DNA of 11,382 nucleotides, taken from positions 1 through 11,382 of the forward strand of contig JBJXGF010000211.1 in assembly GCA_046153015.1 (NCBI GenBank), in the 5' to 3' direction. Shown piece after piece: positions 1-8,525 of this stretch (position 1 is its first letter; the number at the start of each line of letters is the position of its first letter). The notes under the pieces are model-generated. The model ran no database searches, was not told where the DNA came from, and worked only from the letters and a program-made list of their open reading frames with translations. The position numbers and the translations under genes are program-made. This DNA comes from JBJXGF01 sp046153015. Lineage in GTDB: Bacteria; Actinomycetota; Acidimicrobiia; Acidimicrobiales; CAIXPF01.

Positions 1-221
1 ACCGCCGGGGCCACCATCGCCAGGGGTGTGCCCACGGCCACGGTCTCGCCGACGGGCACGAGGATCTCGGCGATCACGCCGGCCTCGAAGATCTCGGCCT
101 CGATGTCGGCCTTCTCGGTGTCGATCACGGCCACGACGTCGCCTCGGCGCACCGCGTCGCCCGGCGCGACCAGCCACTCGACGACGGTGCCCTGCACCAT
201 GTCGGCGCCCAACGACGGCAT
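1..221 (-). CDS. Dihydrolipoamide acyltransferase (E2), N-terminal lipoyl domain, partial
   Basis: This is the start of the E2 core enzyme of a 2-oxo acid dehydrogenase complex, cut by the left window edge, so about 73 codons are visible. E2 carries the acyl group from E1 on a lipoyl arm and passes it to CoA. The visible part is one complete lipoyl domain: it opens MPSLGADMVQG and carries the lipoylation hairpin DTEKADIE, with Lys37 as the expected modified residue, then a second half ending EILVPVGETVAVGTPL. I chose the ATG at 221 because GGGGGAG (233-228) lies 6 bases upstream. A GTG at 236 in the same frame is possible but would sit on top of that site. The gene begins 18 bases after the E1 beta stop and in the same frame, so it is surely in the same operon. 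The catalytic domain and E1/E3-binding domain would lie beyond the window. Identification is secure; whether the complex is strictly pyruvate-specific rests on the E1 genes. Confidence 0.9.
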   Translation of the reverse strand, partial: MPSLGADMVQGTVVEWLVAPGDAVRRGDVVAVIDTEKADIEAEIFEAGVIAEILVPVGETVAVGTPLAMVAPA

Positions 222-239
222 GCGGTACTCCCCCACCGA

Positions 240-1217
240 TCACACCCGGTGCTCGACGAGGGCCCGCGCCGCCGCCGCGACGGTCGCCGTCTGGGGAAGG
301 GCCGCGTCCTCCAGGTGCTTCGCGTACGGGATCGGCGCCTCCACCGTGCAGACGCGCTGCACGGGGGCGTCGAGCTCGTAGAACAGCTCCTCGGTGAGCC
401 GGGCGGACACCTCGGCGGAGAGCGACCCGGACCGCCAGCCCTCATCGACCACCAGCGCCCGGTGGGTGCGCGAGACGGACTCGAAGATCGTCCGGTCGTC
501 CAGCGGGCGCAGCGTCCGCAGGTCGATCACCTCGGCCTCCACCCCGCCGGCGGCCAGCTCCTCCGCGGCGGCGAGCACCTTTGGCAGCGAGCCCCCGTAG
601 GTGACGATCGACAGGTCGCGGCCCGGCCGGCGCACGGCGGCGCGGTCGATGTCGACCGCCGTGTCCGACTCCACCTCGCCGGTCATGGGGTACAGCCCGC
701 CGTGCTCGAAGATCAGCACCGGGTCGGGGTCCTCGAGCGCGGTCTGCAGCATGCGCCGGGCGTCGGTGACGGTGGCCGGCGCCACCACCCGCAGGCCCGG
801 GATGTGCGCGTACCAGCCCTCGAGGCTGTGCGAGTGCTGCGCGGCGAGCTGGCGGCCGGCGCCGGTGGTCATGCGGATCACGAGCGGAACGGGGAGCTGC
901 CCGCCGGACATGTGGAGCAGGGTGGCCGCGTTGTTCATGATCTGGTCGAGGGCCAGCAGGCTGAAGTTCACGGTCATGATCTCGACGATGGGCCGCAGCC
1001 CGCCGAGGGCCGCGCCGATCCCGGCGCCCACGAAGGCCGACTCCGACAGCGGCGTGTCCCGCACCCGCTCGGGGCCGAACTCCTCGAACAAGCCCATCGA
1101 CACTGCGAAGCAGCCCCCGTAGGCGCCGACGTCCTCCCCCATGAGGAACACCCGCTCGTCGCCGGCCAGCGCCTCCCGCAGGGCCTCGCGCATCGCCTCC
1201 CGGTAGGTGATGCTCAT
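240..1217 (-). CDS. pdhB: Pyruvate dehydrogenase E1 component, beta subunit
   Basis: This 325-residue protein is the beta half of the thiamine-diphosphate-dependent E1 decarboxylase, which decarboxylates pyruvate and acylates the E2 lipoyl group in the cytoplasm. The length is normal for the family. The N-terminal pyrimidine-binding domain has the GED motif at 27-29 and DTPLSESAF at 54-62, where Glu59 is the residue expected to touch the thiamine aminopyrimidine. The segment AAQHSHSLEGWY (about 125-136) contains the conserved active-site His128. The C-terminal transketolase-like domain follows from about residue 200 (SIVTYGGS, IDLRTLRPLD, VVDEG). Its ATG overlaps the E1 alpha stop as ATGA and has no strong Shine-Dalgarno sequence, which suggests coupled translation of the two subunits of the heterotetramer. 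Acetoin and branched-chain E1 beta subunits are close relatives; the pyruvate call leans on features of the alpha subunit. Confidence 0.9.
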   Translation of the reverse strand: MSITYREAMREALREALAGDERVFLMGEDVGAYGGCFAVSMGLFEEFGPERVRDTPLSESAFVGAGIGAALGGLRPIVEIMTVNFSLLALDQIMNNAATLLHMSGGQLPVPLVIRMTTGAGRQLAAQHSHSLEGWYAHIPGLRVVAPATVTDARRMLQTALEDPDPVLIFEHGGLYPMTGEVESDTAVDIDRAAVRRPGRDLSIVTYGGSLPKVLAAAEELAAGGVEAEVIDLRTLRPLDDRTIFESVSRTHRALVVDEGWRSGSLSAEVSARLTEELFYELDAPVQRVCTVEAPIPYAKHLEDAALPQTATVAAAARALVEHRV

Positions 1218-2217
1218 CGCGGCCGCCAGGCAGACGCGCTCGACCGGTCGGAGAGCACCCAGCGGGTCAGCTCCTCGACCGGCGCCGGCGTGCCGGCTTC
1301 GGCGAAGGCCACCGCGTCGTCCACCTCGGCGTTCGCCGCCGCGTCGAGCTGCGCGAAACCGGCGGCGTCGAGCGCGCCCTGCTCGGCCAGCGCGGCGGCG
1401 AGCGAGTCGATCGGGTCCTTCTGCCGCCAGCGCTCCACCTCCTCCTTCGGGCGGTAGCGCTCGGGGTCGTACATGGAGTGGGCCCGGAAGCGGTACGTCC
1501 GCAGCTCGAGGAAGGCCGGCCCACCGCCGTTGCGAACGCCCTCCACCGCCTTCGTCGCGGCGGCCGCCACCGCCGGGGCGCTCATCCCGTCGACCGGCCA
1601 GGCGGGGATCTCATAGGCGGCGGCCTTGAGCGCGAGGTCGGTCTCGGACTCGGAGCGGGCGAGCGCGGTGCCCATCGCGTACAGGTTGTTCTCGCAGCAG
1701 AACAGCACCGGCAGCCGCCACAGGGCGGCGAGGTTGAGCGACTCGTGGAACTCGCCCTCGGCCATGGCGCCCTCGCCGAAGAAGCAGACAGCCACGGCGT
1801 CGGACGCGATGCCGCCGGTTGCGCCCGGCGGACGGAGCTTGGCGGCCAGCGCCAGACCCACCGCCAGCGGCAGCCCGCCGGCCACGATGGCGTTTCCGCC
1901 GTAGAACCCGGCGGCGGCGTCGAAGAGGTGCATCGAGCCGCCCCGGCCCCGGCAGACGCCCTCCTGGCGGCCGAACATCTCGGCCATGATCGCCCGGGCC
2001 GGCACACCCCGCGCCAGCGCGTGACCGTGCTCCCGGTAGGTCGACACCACGGCGTCCTGGGGCGCCAGGGCGGACATCACTCCCGAGGCCACCGCCTCCT
2101 CGCCCACGTAGAGGTGGAGGAAGCCGCGGATCTTGCCGGCCGAGTACAGCTCCACGCAACGCTCCTCGAAACGGCGGATGCGCAGCATCACCGAGAGCAG
2201 CTCGACCGGGCCAGCGC

Positions 2218-2221
<4 letters not shown>
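1214..2221 (-). CDS. pdhA: Pyruvate dehydrogenase E1 component, alpha subunit
   Basis: This 335-residue protein is the alpha subunit of the E1 decarboxylase and carries the diphosphate-binding site. Motifs seen: RRFEERCVELY near the N-terminus, HGH at 65-67, GRGGSMHLFD at 92-101, and the thiamine-diphosphate/Mg motif from GEG (149-151) to NN (178-179). The loop YRFRAHSMYDPERYR (243-257) matches the pyruvate-type loop (HSM.DP) better than the acetoin-type loop, so I favour pyruvate. The usual GDG of the metal motif reads GEG here, an Asp-to-Glu change. I chose the ATG at 2221 because it has GGAG 8 bases upstream and overlaps the acetate-CoA ligase stop as ATGA. The frame stays open for another 690 bases upstream, but that stretch is antisense-like noise under the ligase. 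The 3' end overlaps E1 beta in the same ATGA fashion. Confidence 0.92.
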
Positions 2222-4005
<1,784 letters not shown>

Positions 4006-4038
4006 CCTGCGAGTTGACCCCCGGCCGTGCCACCCCGC

Positions 4039-4056
4039 CAGGGGCGTTGGCCCCTG
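4039..4056 (-). terminator. Small hairpin after the LLM oxidoreductase gene
   Basis: CAGGGGC and GCCCCTG form a perfect 7-bp inverted repeat with a 4-base loop (GTTG on the plus strand). It lies about 45 bases past the stop of the minus-strand oxidoreductase and 33 bases before the acetate-CoA ligase start. There is no T-tract. It may end the upstream transcript or fold in the leader of the operon that follows. Confidence 0.35.
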
Positions 4057-4101
4057 CCGGACGGTCCCTCCGCCACGGCGCCGGGCCGGATTCGCGTCGG
4101 A

Positions 4102-5010
4102 TCACAGCAGCGCGGCCAGGCAGGCCCGGGTGCGGGCGAGGTCCTCCGGGGAGGCTCCGAACTCGGCGGCCAGCACGTCGGTGGCGCCGGCCTCGAACAC
4201 CGCCTCGAGCTGGGCGCGCACGGCCGACTCGTCGCCGATCACGGCCATCTCCTCCGGCGCGGCGAGGCCTTCGCGGTCGAGCATCGCCCGGTAGCTCGGC
4301 AGGCTGCCGTAGAGGGCGAACACCTTGGCGGCGAGCTCCCGGCCGGCGGCGGCGTCCTCGGTGCAGAGCACCGGCAGGCCCACCGCCACCCGGGGAGCGG
4401 GGCGGCCCGCCCGCTCGGCCGCCTCGCGGATGGTGGGCACGGTCAGCTCCGCCAACGTGCGGTTGCCGGTCATCCACGGGATCGTCCCGTCGGCCATGGC
4501 GCCGGTGAGGCGCAGCATCTGGGGGCCGAGCGCGGCCACGTAGACCTTCGGGCGGGGGGCGGCGAGCAGCCGCGGGTTGCGGGCGGTGAGCGTCTCGCCC
4601 TTGAAGGACACCTTCTCGTTCGCCAGCTGGGGCGCCAACGCCTGGAGGTACTCGCGCAGGTGCAGCAGCGGACGCTCGAACGAGTAGCCGAACTGGCCCT
4701 CGATCACCGGCTTGTGGCTGAGCCCGATGCCGAGCGCCAGGCGGTCGCCGATGATCGAGGTCACGGTGAGCGCCTGCTGCGCCAGCACGATCGGGTGGCG
4801 CGGGTAGGTGGGGATCACGGCCGTGCCGAGCTCGATGCCGGGCACGGCCGCACCGGCGTGGCTGAGGGCGGTGAGGGCGTCGGGGCCCCACGGCATCTGC
4901 GGAACCCAGTACGAGCGGAAGCCGGCCGCCGCGGCGGCGCGCACGTCCTCGACCAGCTCGGCGACGCTGAGCAGACGGCCGCTCGGGCCGGAGAAGATCC
5001 CAATGTTCAT
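4102..5010 (-). CDS. LLM-class (luciferase-like) flavin/F420-dependent oxidoreductase
   Basis: This 302-residue protein has the luciferase-like monooxygenase TIM-barrel fold and probably uses coenzyme F420 or FMN for a hydride-transfer reaction; the substrate is unknown. It opens with strand MNIGIFSG, followed by a helix and RSYWVPQMPWGPDALTAL (32-49). LGTAVIPTYPRHP (61-73) and RLALGIGLSHKP (90-101) are the characteristic LLM segments, and KVYVAALGPQMLRL (155-168) is the later cofactor-side strand. Length is normal. I chose the ATG at 5010: upstream codons in the same frame are low-complexity and overlap the divergent gene. No close Shine-Dalgarno sequence is seen; AAGCAT lies 6 bases upstream and could be a -10 for a leaderless message (inference). 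It diverges from the quinone oxidoreductase gene, with 64 bases between starts. Actinobacteria have many LLM paralogues, so assigning a specific reaction would be guesswork. Confidence 0.85.
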   Translation of the reverse strand: MNIGIFSGPSGRLLSVAELVEDVRAAAAAGFRSYWVPQMPWGPDALTALSHAGAAVPGIELGTAVIPTYPRHPIVLAQQALTVTSIIGDRLALGIGLSHKPVIEGQFGYSFERPLLHLREYLQALAPQLANEKVSFKGETLTARNPRLLAAPRPKVYVAALGPQMLRLTGAMADGTIPWMTGNRTLAELTVPTIREAAERAGRPAPRVAVGLPVLCTEDAAAGRELAAKVFALYGSLPSYRAMLDREGLAAPEEMAVIGDESAVRAQLEAVFEAGATDVLAAEFGASPEDLARTRACLAALL

Positions 5011-5074
5011 GGCCGGATGCTTGCAGCTCCGGGCGGATCGGGCGAGCGGCGAGCCGGTGGGGCAGGCTGGGGCG
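5011..5074. promoter_or_regulatory. Divergent intergenic region, presumed promoters
   Basis: These 64 bases separate the start codons of two divergent oxidoreductase genes, so they must hold at least part of both promoters. No convincing pair of -35 and -10 boxes is visible and neither start has a canonical Shine-Dalgarno sequence. Assignment is by position only. Confidence 0.4.
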
Positions 5075-6058
5075 ATGCGTGCGCTCGAAGTCCAATCGCT
5101 GACCGGGCCCGACGGGGTCGCGCTGGTCGAGCGGCCCGAGCCGGATGACGACGGCCGGGGCGTGGTGGTGGAGGTGGTCACGGCCGGCGTGTCGTTCCCC
5201 GATCTGCTCCAGAGCCAGGGCCTCTACCAGGTGCGGCCCGACCCGCCGTTCGTGCCCGGCCTCGAGCTGGCCGGCGTGGTGCGCGCCGCCCCGGCGGGCA
5301 GCGGCTTCTCCCCCGGCGACCGGGTGTGCGCCTGGACGCGCGCCGCGCTGGCCGAGGTGGCCGTGTGCCGGCCCCGGGAGGTGTTCGCCCTGCCCGAGGA
5401 GCTCTCCTTCGAAGAGGGCGCGTCGCTCGTGCTCAACTACCAGACCGCGGTGTTCTGCATGGTCCGCCGGGGCGGGCTGCGGGCCGGCGAATCGGTGCTG
5501 ATCCTGGGCGCGTCGGGCGGGGTGGGCACCTCGGGCATCCAGGTGGCCCGCGCCGTGGGGGCCGGGCCGATCATCGGGCTCGTGTCCACCGAGGCCAAGG
5601 CCGAGATGGCCAAGGCGGCCGGGGCCGACCACGTGGTGCTGGTGGCGCAGGGGTGGAAGGACGCGGTGCTCGAGCTCACCGGCGGACGCGGCGTCGACAT
5701 GGTGTACGACCCGGTCGGCGGCGACCGCTTCCTCGATGCGCTGCGCAGCCTCGCCCGCTTCGGGCGCCTGGTGGTGGTGGGCTTCGCCGGCGGGGCCATC
5801 CCCGAGGTGAAGGTCAACCGGCTGCTGCTGCGCAACGTGAGCCTGGTCGGCGCGGCGTGGGGCGAGGCGGCGGCCGCCGACCCGACGCTGACCGCCGACA
5901 TCCACCAGGAGCTGCTGGCCATGATCTCCTCGGGCGTGGTGCGGCCCCCGGTGGGCGCGGTGGTCCCCCTCGAACGCGGCGTCGACGCCTACCGCCTGCT
6001 GGCCGAGCGGGAGGCGGTGGGCAAGGTCGTCGTGCGGGTCCGACCCGACCCGGCCTGA
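5075..6058 (+). CDS. NADPH:quinone oxidoreductase family protein (zinc-free MDR)
   Basis: This 327-residue cytoplasmic protein belongs to the medium-chain dehydrogenase/reductase superfamily, quinone oxidoreductase branch, which uses NAD(P)H to reduce quinones or enoyl-type substrates. The N-terminal GroES-like domain shows VVEVVTAGVSFPDLLQSQG (31-49) and VPGLELAGVV (60-69). The Rossmann domain has the nucleotide motif ILGASGGVGTSGIQVARAVGA (143-163), with ASGGVG at 146-151. GVDMVYDPVGGDRF (206-219) and RFGRLVVVGFAGG (228-240) complete the pattern. Cysteine/histidine zinc ligands of alcohol dehydrogenases are absent. I chose the ATG at 5075 because homology starts at MRALEV; the open frame further upstream lies under the divergent gene. 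It probably starts a plus-strand run with the hydrolase and MarR genes. Such proteins in actinobacteria often sit near acyl-CoA metabolism, but the physiological substrate is not evident. Confidence 0.88.
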   Translation: MRALEVQSLTGPDGVALVERPEPDDDGRGVVVEVVTAGVSFPDLLQSQGLYQVRPDPPFVPGLELAGVVRAAPAGSGFSPGDRVCAWTRAALAEVAVCRPREVFALPEELSFEEGASLVLNYQTAVFCMVRRGGLRAGESVLILGASGGVGTSGIQVARAVGAGPIIGLVSTEAKAEMAKAAGADHVVLVAQGWKDAVLELTGGRGVDMVYDPVGGDRFLDALRSLARFGRLVVVGFAGGAIPEVKVNRLLLRNVSLVGAAWGEAAAADPTLTADIHQELLAMISSGVVRPPVGAVVPLERGVDAYRLLAEREAVGKVVVRVRPDPA

Positions 6059-6070
6059 GCGGGCAGGCGG

Positions 6071-6082
6071 GGCGGCGCCGCC
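6071..6082. promoter_or_regulatory. 12-bp perfect palindrome after the quinone oxidoreductase gene
   Basis: GGCGGCGCCGCC is a perfect palindrome 13 bases after the oxidoreductase stop, in the 122-base gap before the hydrolase. It could be an operator or part of a terminator. In DNA this GC-rich, chance is also a fair explanation. Confidence 0.2.
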
Positions 6083-6097
6083 GAGGTGACGGGCCGA

Positions 6098-6159
6098 GCC
6101 GACGCGGTTTTGCCCCCGAGCGGCCCCCGCTGCCAGGGTGAGCGCAAACGCCGACGCGG
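6098..6159. repeat. Two 10-bp direct repeats upstream of the hydrolase
   Basis: GCCGACGCGG occurs at 6098-6107 and again at 6150-6159, 52 bases apart (about five helical turns), in the leader of the hydrolase gene. Paired regulator binding sites would look like this, but nothing else supports it. Confidence 0.25.
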
Positions 6160-6180
6160 CGCAGCGGGCGAGGAGGCGCG

Positions 6181-7068
6181 ATGAGCACCGAGATCAAGCC
6201 AGGTCAACGGCTGCCGGGCACGCCCGAGCCGGCCTTCGAATGGCCGGGGGCCGACGGCGTCACCATCCGCGGCGACGCGTGGGGCGACCCCGCCGGGCGG
6301 CTCGTGATGCTGATGCACGGCGGCGGCCAGACCCGCCACGCCTGGAAGGGCGCCGGCGAGACCCTCGGCGCGGCGGGCTACCGCGCCATCGCCTACGACG
6401 CCCGCGGCCACGGCGACTCGGACTGGTCGCCCGACGGGGCATACAACCAGGATCAGAACGTCGAGGACCTCGTGGCGGTGCTCGACGCGCTCGGCGGCGG
6501 CCCCCCGGTGCTGGTGGGCGCCTCGATGGGCGGCGGGACCAGCCTCGTGGCCATCGGCGAGAAGCGGGTGGAGGCCGCCGCGCTGGTGCTGGTGGACATG
6601 GCGCCGAAGATCGAAGCCGAGGGCTCGCGCAAGATCCGCGACTTCATGGATCAGAAGCCCGAGGGCTTCGACACCCTCGAGGAGGTCGCTGCGGCCATCG
6701 CCAACTATCAGCCGCACCGCCCGCGGCCCCGCAACCTCGACGGCCTGGTCAAGAACGTGCGCCTCGGCGAGGACGGCCGGTACCACTGGCACTGGGACCC
6801 GCGGCGGCGCAACCGCAACTGGGACATGGAGGAGTACCGCCGCCGGCTCGAGAGTTGCGCGGAGCGGATCCCGACGCCGGCGCTGCTGGTCCGGGGCGGC
6901 CTGTCCGACGTGCTGAGCGAGGAGGGGGCGCGCAGCTTCCTCGAGCAGTGCCCCCACGCCGAGTACGTCAGCGTGGCCGACGCCGCCCACATGGTCGCCG
7001 GCGACCGCAACGACATCTTCGCCGGAGCGGTGGTGGAGTTCCTGCTGCGGGTCGCCCCGGCCCGCTGA
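6181..7068 (+). CDS. Alpha/beta-fold hydrolase
   Basis: This 295-residue soluble hydrolase has a readable catalytic triad. The nucleophile elbow is GASMGG with Ser115, the acid is probably Asp243 (GGLSDVLS) and the histidine is His270 (DAAHMVAGD). The oxyanion-hole loop is MHGGGQ (45-50), and AYDARGHGDSDWS (71-83) is the usual strand-4 signature. A cap region follows at about 145-225, rich in Arg and Trp (YHWHWDPRRR). There is no signal peptide. The start is well set by AGGAGG (6171-6176), 4 bases from the ATG. The family covers esterases, C-C bond hydrolases, lactonases and others; Ser rather than Asp at the nucleophile argues against epoxide hydrolase or haloalkane dehalogenase. It lies between the quinone oxidoreductase and the MarR gene, so a role in breaking down an aromatic or acyl compound sensed by MarR is plausible but unproven. 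Confidence 0.87.
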   Translation: MSTEIKPGQRLPGTPEPAFEWPGADGVTIRGDAWGDPAGRLVMLMHGGGQTRHAWKGAGETLGAAGYRAIAYDARGHGDSDWSPDGAYNQDQNVEDLVAVLDALGGGPPVLVGASMGGGTSLVAIGEKRVEAAALVLVDMAPKIEAEGSRKIRDFMDQKPEGFDTLEEVAAAIANYQPHRPRPRNLDGLVKNVRLGEDGRYHWHWDPRRRNRNWDMEEYRRRLESCAERIPTPALLVRGGLSDVLSEEGARSFLEQCPHAEYVSVADAAHMVAGDRNDIFAGAVVEFLLRVAPAR

Positions 7069-7113
7069 GCCCGGCGCGGGCGGCGGCTCGGCGTCAGTAC
7101 GCTGGCGCTGATC

Positions 7114-7131
7114 GCGCCGCGCCCGCGGCGC
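7114..7131. promoter_or_regulatory. Inverted repeat upstream of the MarR gene, candidate operator
   Basis: GCGCCGCG and CGCGGCGC form a perfect 8-bp inverted repeat with a 2-base spacer, 30 bases before the MarR start and just after a possible -10 box, TACGCT (7098-7103). MarR regulators commonly bind such palindromes in their own promoters. High GC weakens the case, and a short hairpin is an alternative. Confidence 0.3.
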
Positions 7132-7161
7132 CCCGCTGATTCGAGGAGACGTGCCGAGCCG

Positions 7162-7662
7162 ATGACCCGCGGCGGTGACGACACGCCGGACGACCAGAGC
7201 ATGCGGCGGCTGCGCCGCGACCCCTCCCAGCAGCTCGAGTTCCTGCTCTCGGAGGTCACCCGGCTGCTCCAGCGTGTGTACAACGCCCGGTTCCGCACCA
7301 CCGGCCTCAACCAGAGCCAGGTGGCGGCGCTGGTGAACCTCGATCGGATCGGCGGCCTCACCCAGACCGAGGTGGCCCGCCGCCTGGGGATGGGCAAGGC
7401 GGCGGTGGGTGCGCTGCTCGAAGACCTCGAGCAGCGCTCGCTCGTGCGGCGCGCCCGCCACGAGAGCGACGGCCGGGCGATCGCCGTGTCGATCACCGAG
7501 GAGGGCCGGCGCATGGTCGGCCTGATCGACGAGCTGGCCAAGCAGCTCGGCTCGGACCTGCGCACCGGCGTCACGCCGGCCGAGCGGGGCCTCGTCATCG
7601 ACGTGCTGAAGCGGCTCCGCTCGAACCTCGAGCACATGGCCGCCGCCCCGCCGCCCGAGTGA
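7162..7662 (+). CDS. MarR family transcriptional regulator
   Basis: This 166-residue protein is a winged-helix DNA-binding regulator, expected to act as a dimer and lose DNA affinity on binding a small phenolic or lipophilic ligand. Residues 22-62 form the first dimerisation/helical part (QLEFLLSEVTRLLQRVYNAR). The helix-turn-helix is LTQTEVARRLGMGKAAVGAL (66-85), the wing is RRARHESDGRAIAVSIT (96-112) with the conserved Asp-Gly-Arg, and a C-terminal dimerisation helix follows. The first 20 residues are charged and probably disordered. GAGGAG lies 13 bases before the ATG, which is long; Met14 is a possible alternative start. It follows the alpha/beta hydrolase by 93 bases and may control it and the quinone oxidoreductase gene. 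No ligand can be inferred. Confidence 0.9.
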   Translation: MTRGGDDTPDDQSMRRLRRDPSQQLEFLLSEVTRLLQRVYNARFRTTGLNQSQVAALVNLDRIGGLTQTEVARRLGMGKAAVGALLEDLEQRSLVRRARHESDGRAIAVSITEEGRRMVGLIDELAKQLGSDLRTGVTPAERGLVIDVLKRLRSNLEHMAAAPPPE

Positions 7663-7668
7663 GCCGGC

Positions 7669-7688
7669 CGCCCGCCTGAGCGCGGGCG
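7669..7688 (+). terminator. Hairpin just after the MarR gene
   Basis: CGCCCGC and GCGGGCG form a perfect 7-bp stem with the 6-base loop CTGAGC, beginning 7 bases after the MarR stop codon. Position and shape fit a terminator. There is no T-tract, which is common in very GC-rich actinobacteria. Confidence 0.45.
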
Positions 7689-7705
7689 AACACCCCCAAT
7701 TCCAT

Positions 7706-7731
7706 GGCTGGCCGGGGGCGGCGAGGGGTAC
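7706..7731 (+). promoter_or_regulatory. Possible SigB/SigF-type promoter before the membrane protein gene
   Basis: GGCTG (7706-7710), 15 bases, then GGGTAC (7726-7731) resembles the actinobacterial stress sigma factor pattern GNTTN-N14-16-GGGTAY, with the -10 half matching fully and the -35 half imperfect. It lies 61 bases upstream of the next start codon, in a 129-base gap that needs a promoter if the hairpin before it terminates transcription. Confidence 0.3.
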
Positions 7732-7791
7732 CACCTGACGCGTCCGCAGCGTTGTCGGAGGCGCGCGGAGCCACCTGACCAGGAGGACGAC

Positions 7792-8466
7792 ATGGCGAAC
7801 AGCGAAACACGAAACTACGGGCGGACCGAAGCCGGCGACCGGGTCAGCACCGGCACGACGATGCGCGACCGCCCCACCGGGATGGAGGAGGCGACGGGGG
7901 CGCTCGCCTACACCGAGCCGACCGTCGTCGACTCCGACCCGTTGCGGCTGCGGTGGGGGGCGATCTGGGCCGGCCTGGTGGTGGCCCTGGCCACCTTCCT
8001 GCTGCTGCAGCTCATCCTCTTCGCCACCGAGGCCATCGACTTCGACGTGGACCCGACCGGCGAAGCGGGCGACGCGCAGGTCTGGACGGCCATCGCCGGC
8101 GTGGTGGCGCTGCTGCTCGGCGGCATCGTCGCCGGCGTCGGCGCCCGGCGGGGCCACATGGACGCAGCGGCGCTGCACGGCGTGGTGCTGTGGGGCGCCA
8201 CGATCGTGGTGCTGCTCGTGGCCTCGAGCGTGGCCGCCGGCGCCCTCGCCGGCGCCCTGGGCGATCTGACCGGGCGGCTCAGCTACATCATCGACCAGGC
8301 CGGCGCCACCGGGTTCAACCAGGCCGAGGCCGTCGACCAGGCCCGGGACGTGGCCGGCGCCGCCACCGCGTTCGTGGTGCTGGGCCTCGTGGCCACCGTG
8401 GTCGGCGCGCTGATCGGCGCCACCGCCAACCGTCCGCGGCGTGAGGCGCTCGACGGCCGCAGCTGA
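7792..8466 (+). CDS. Hypothetical four-helix integral membrane protein
   Basis: I do not recognise a specific family for this 224-residue protein. It has a polar, probably cytoplasmic N-terminal tail of about 50 residues ending in a short basic patch (RLRW, 52-55). Four hydrophobic helices follow at about 56-79, 97-118, 128-152 and 189-211, and the C-terminus is basic (NRPRREALDGR). The loop between helices 1 and 2 is acidic (FDVDPTGEAGD), and the segment between helices 3 and 4 is amphipathic (about 155-188). Gly/Ala-rich helices suggest tight packing. The basic flank before helix 1 and after helix 4 puts both termini inside by the positive-inside rule. The start is secure: AGGAGG (7781-7786) sits 5 bases before the ATG. 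No catalytic motif is visible. It is followed after 59 bases by another unassigned gene and may share its transcript. Confidence 0.8.
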   Translation: MANSETRNYGRTEAGDRVSTGTTMRDRPTGMEEATGALAYTEPTVVDSDPLRLRWGAIWAGLVVALATFLLLQLILFATEAIDFDVDPTGEAGDAQVWTAIAGVVALLLGGIVAGVGARRGHMDAAALHGVVLWGATIVVLLVASSVAAGALAGALGDLTGRLSYIIDQAGATGFNQAEAVDQARDVAGAATAFVVLGLVATVVGALIGATANRPRREALDGRS

Positions 8467-8525
8467 CCCGCCGGACGCCGACCCGCACCGACCCCTACCT
8501 CCGAGCGAACAGCAAAGGCAGGACC

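Noticed and set aside
7069..7081. GCCCG-GCG-CGGGC hairpin after the hydrolase stop as a terminator.
   Set aside because: Only 5 bp with a 3-base loop; too easily found by chance in this GC content.
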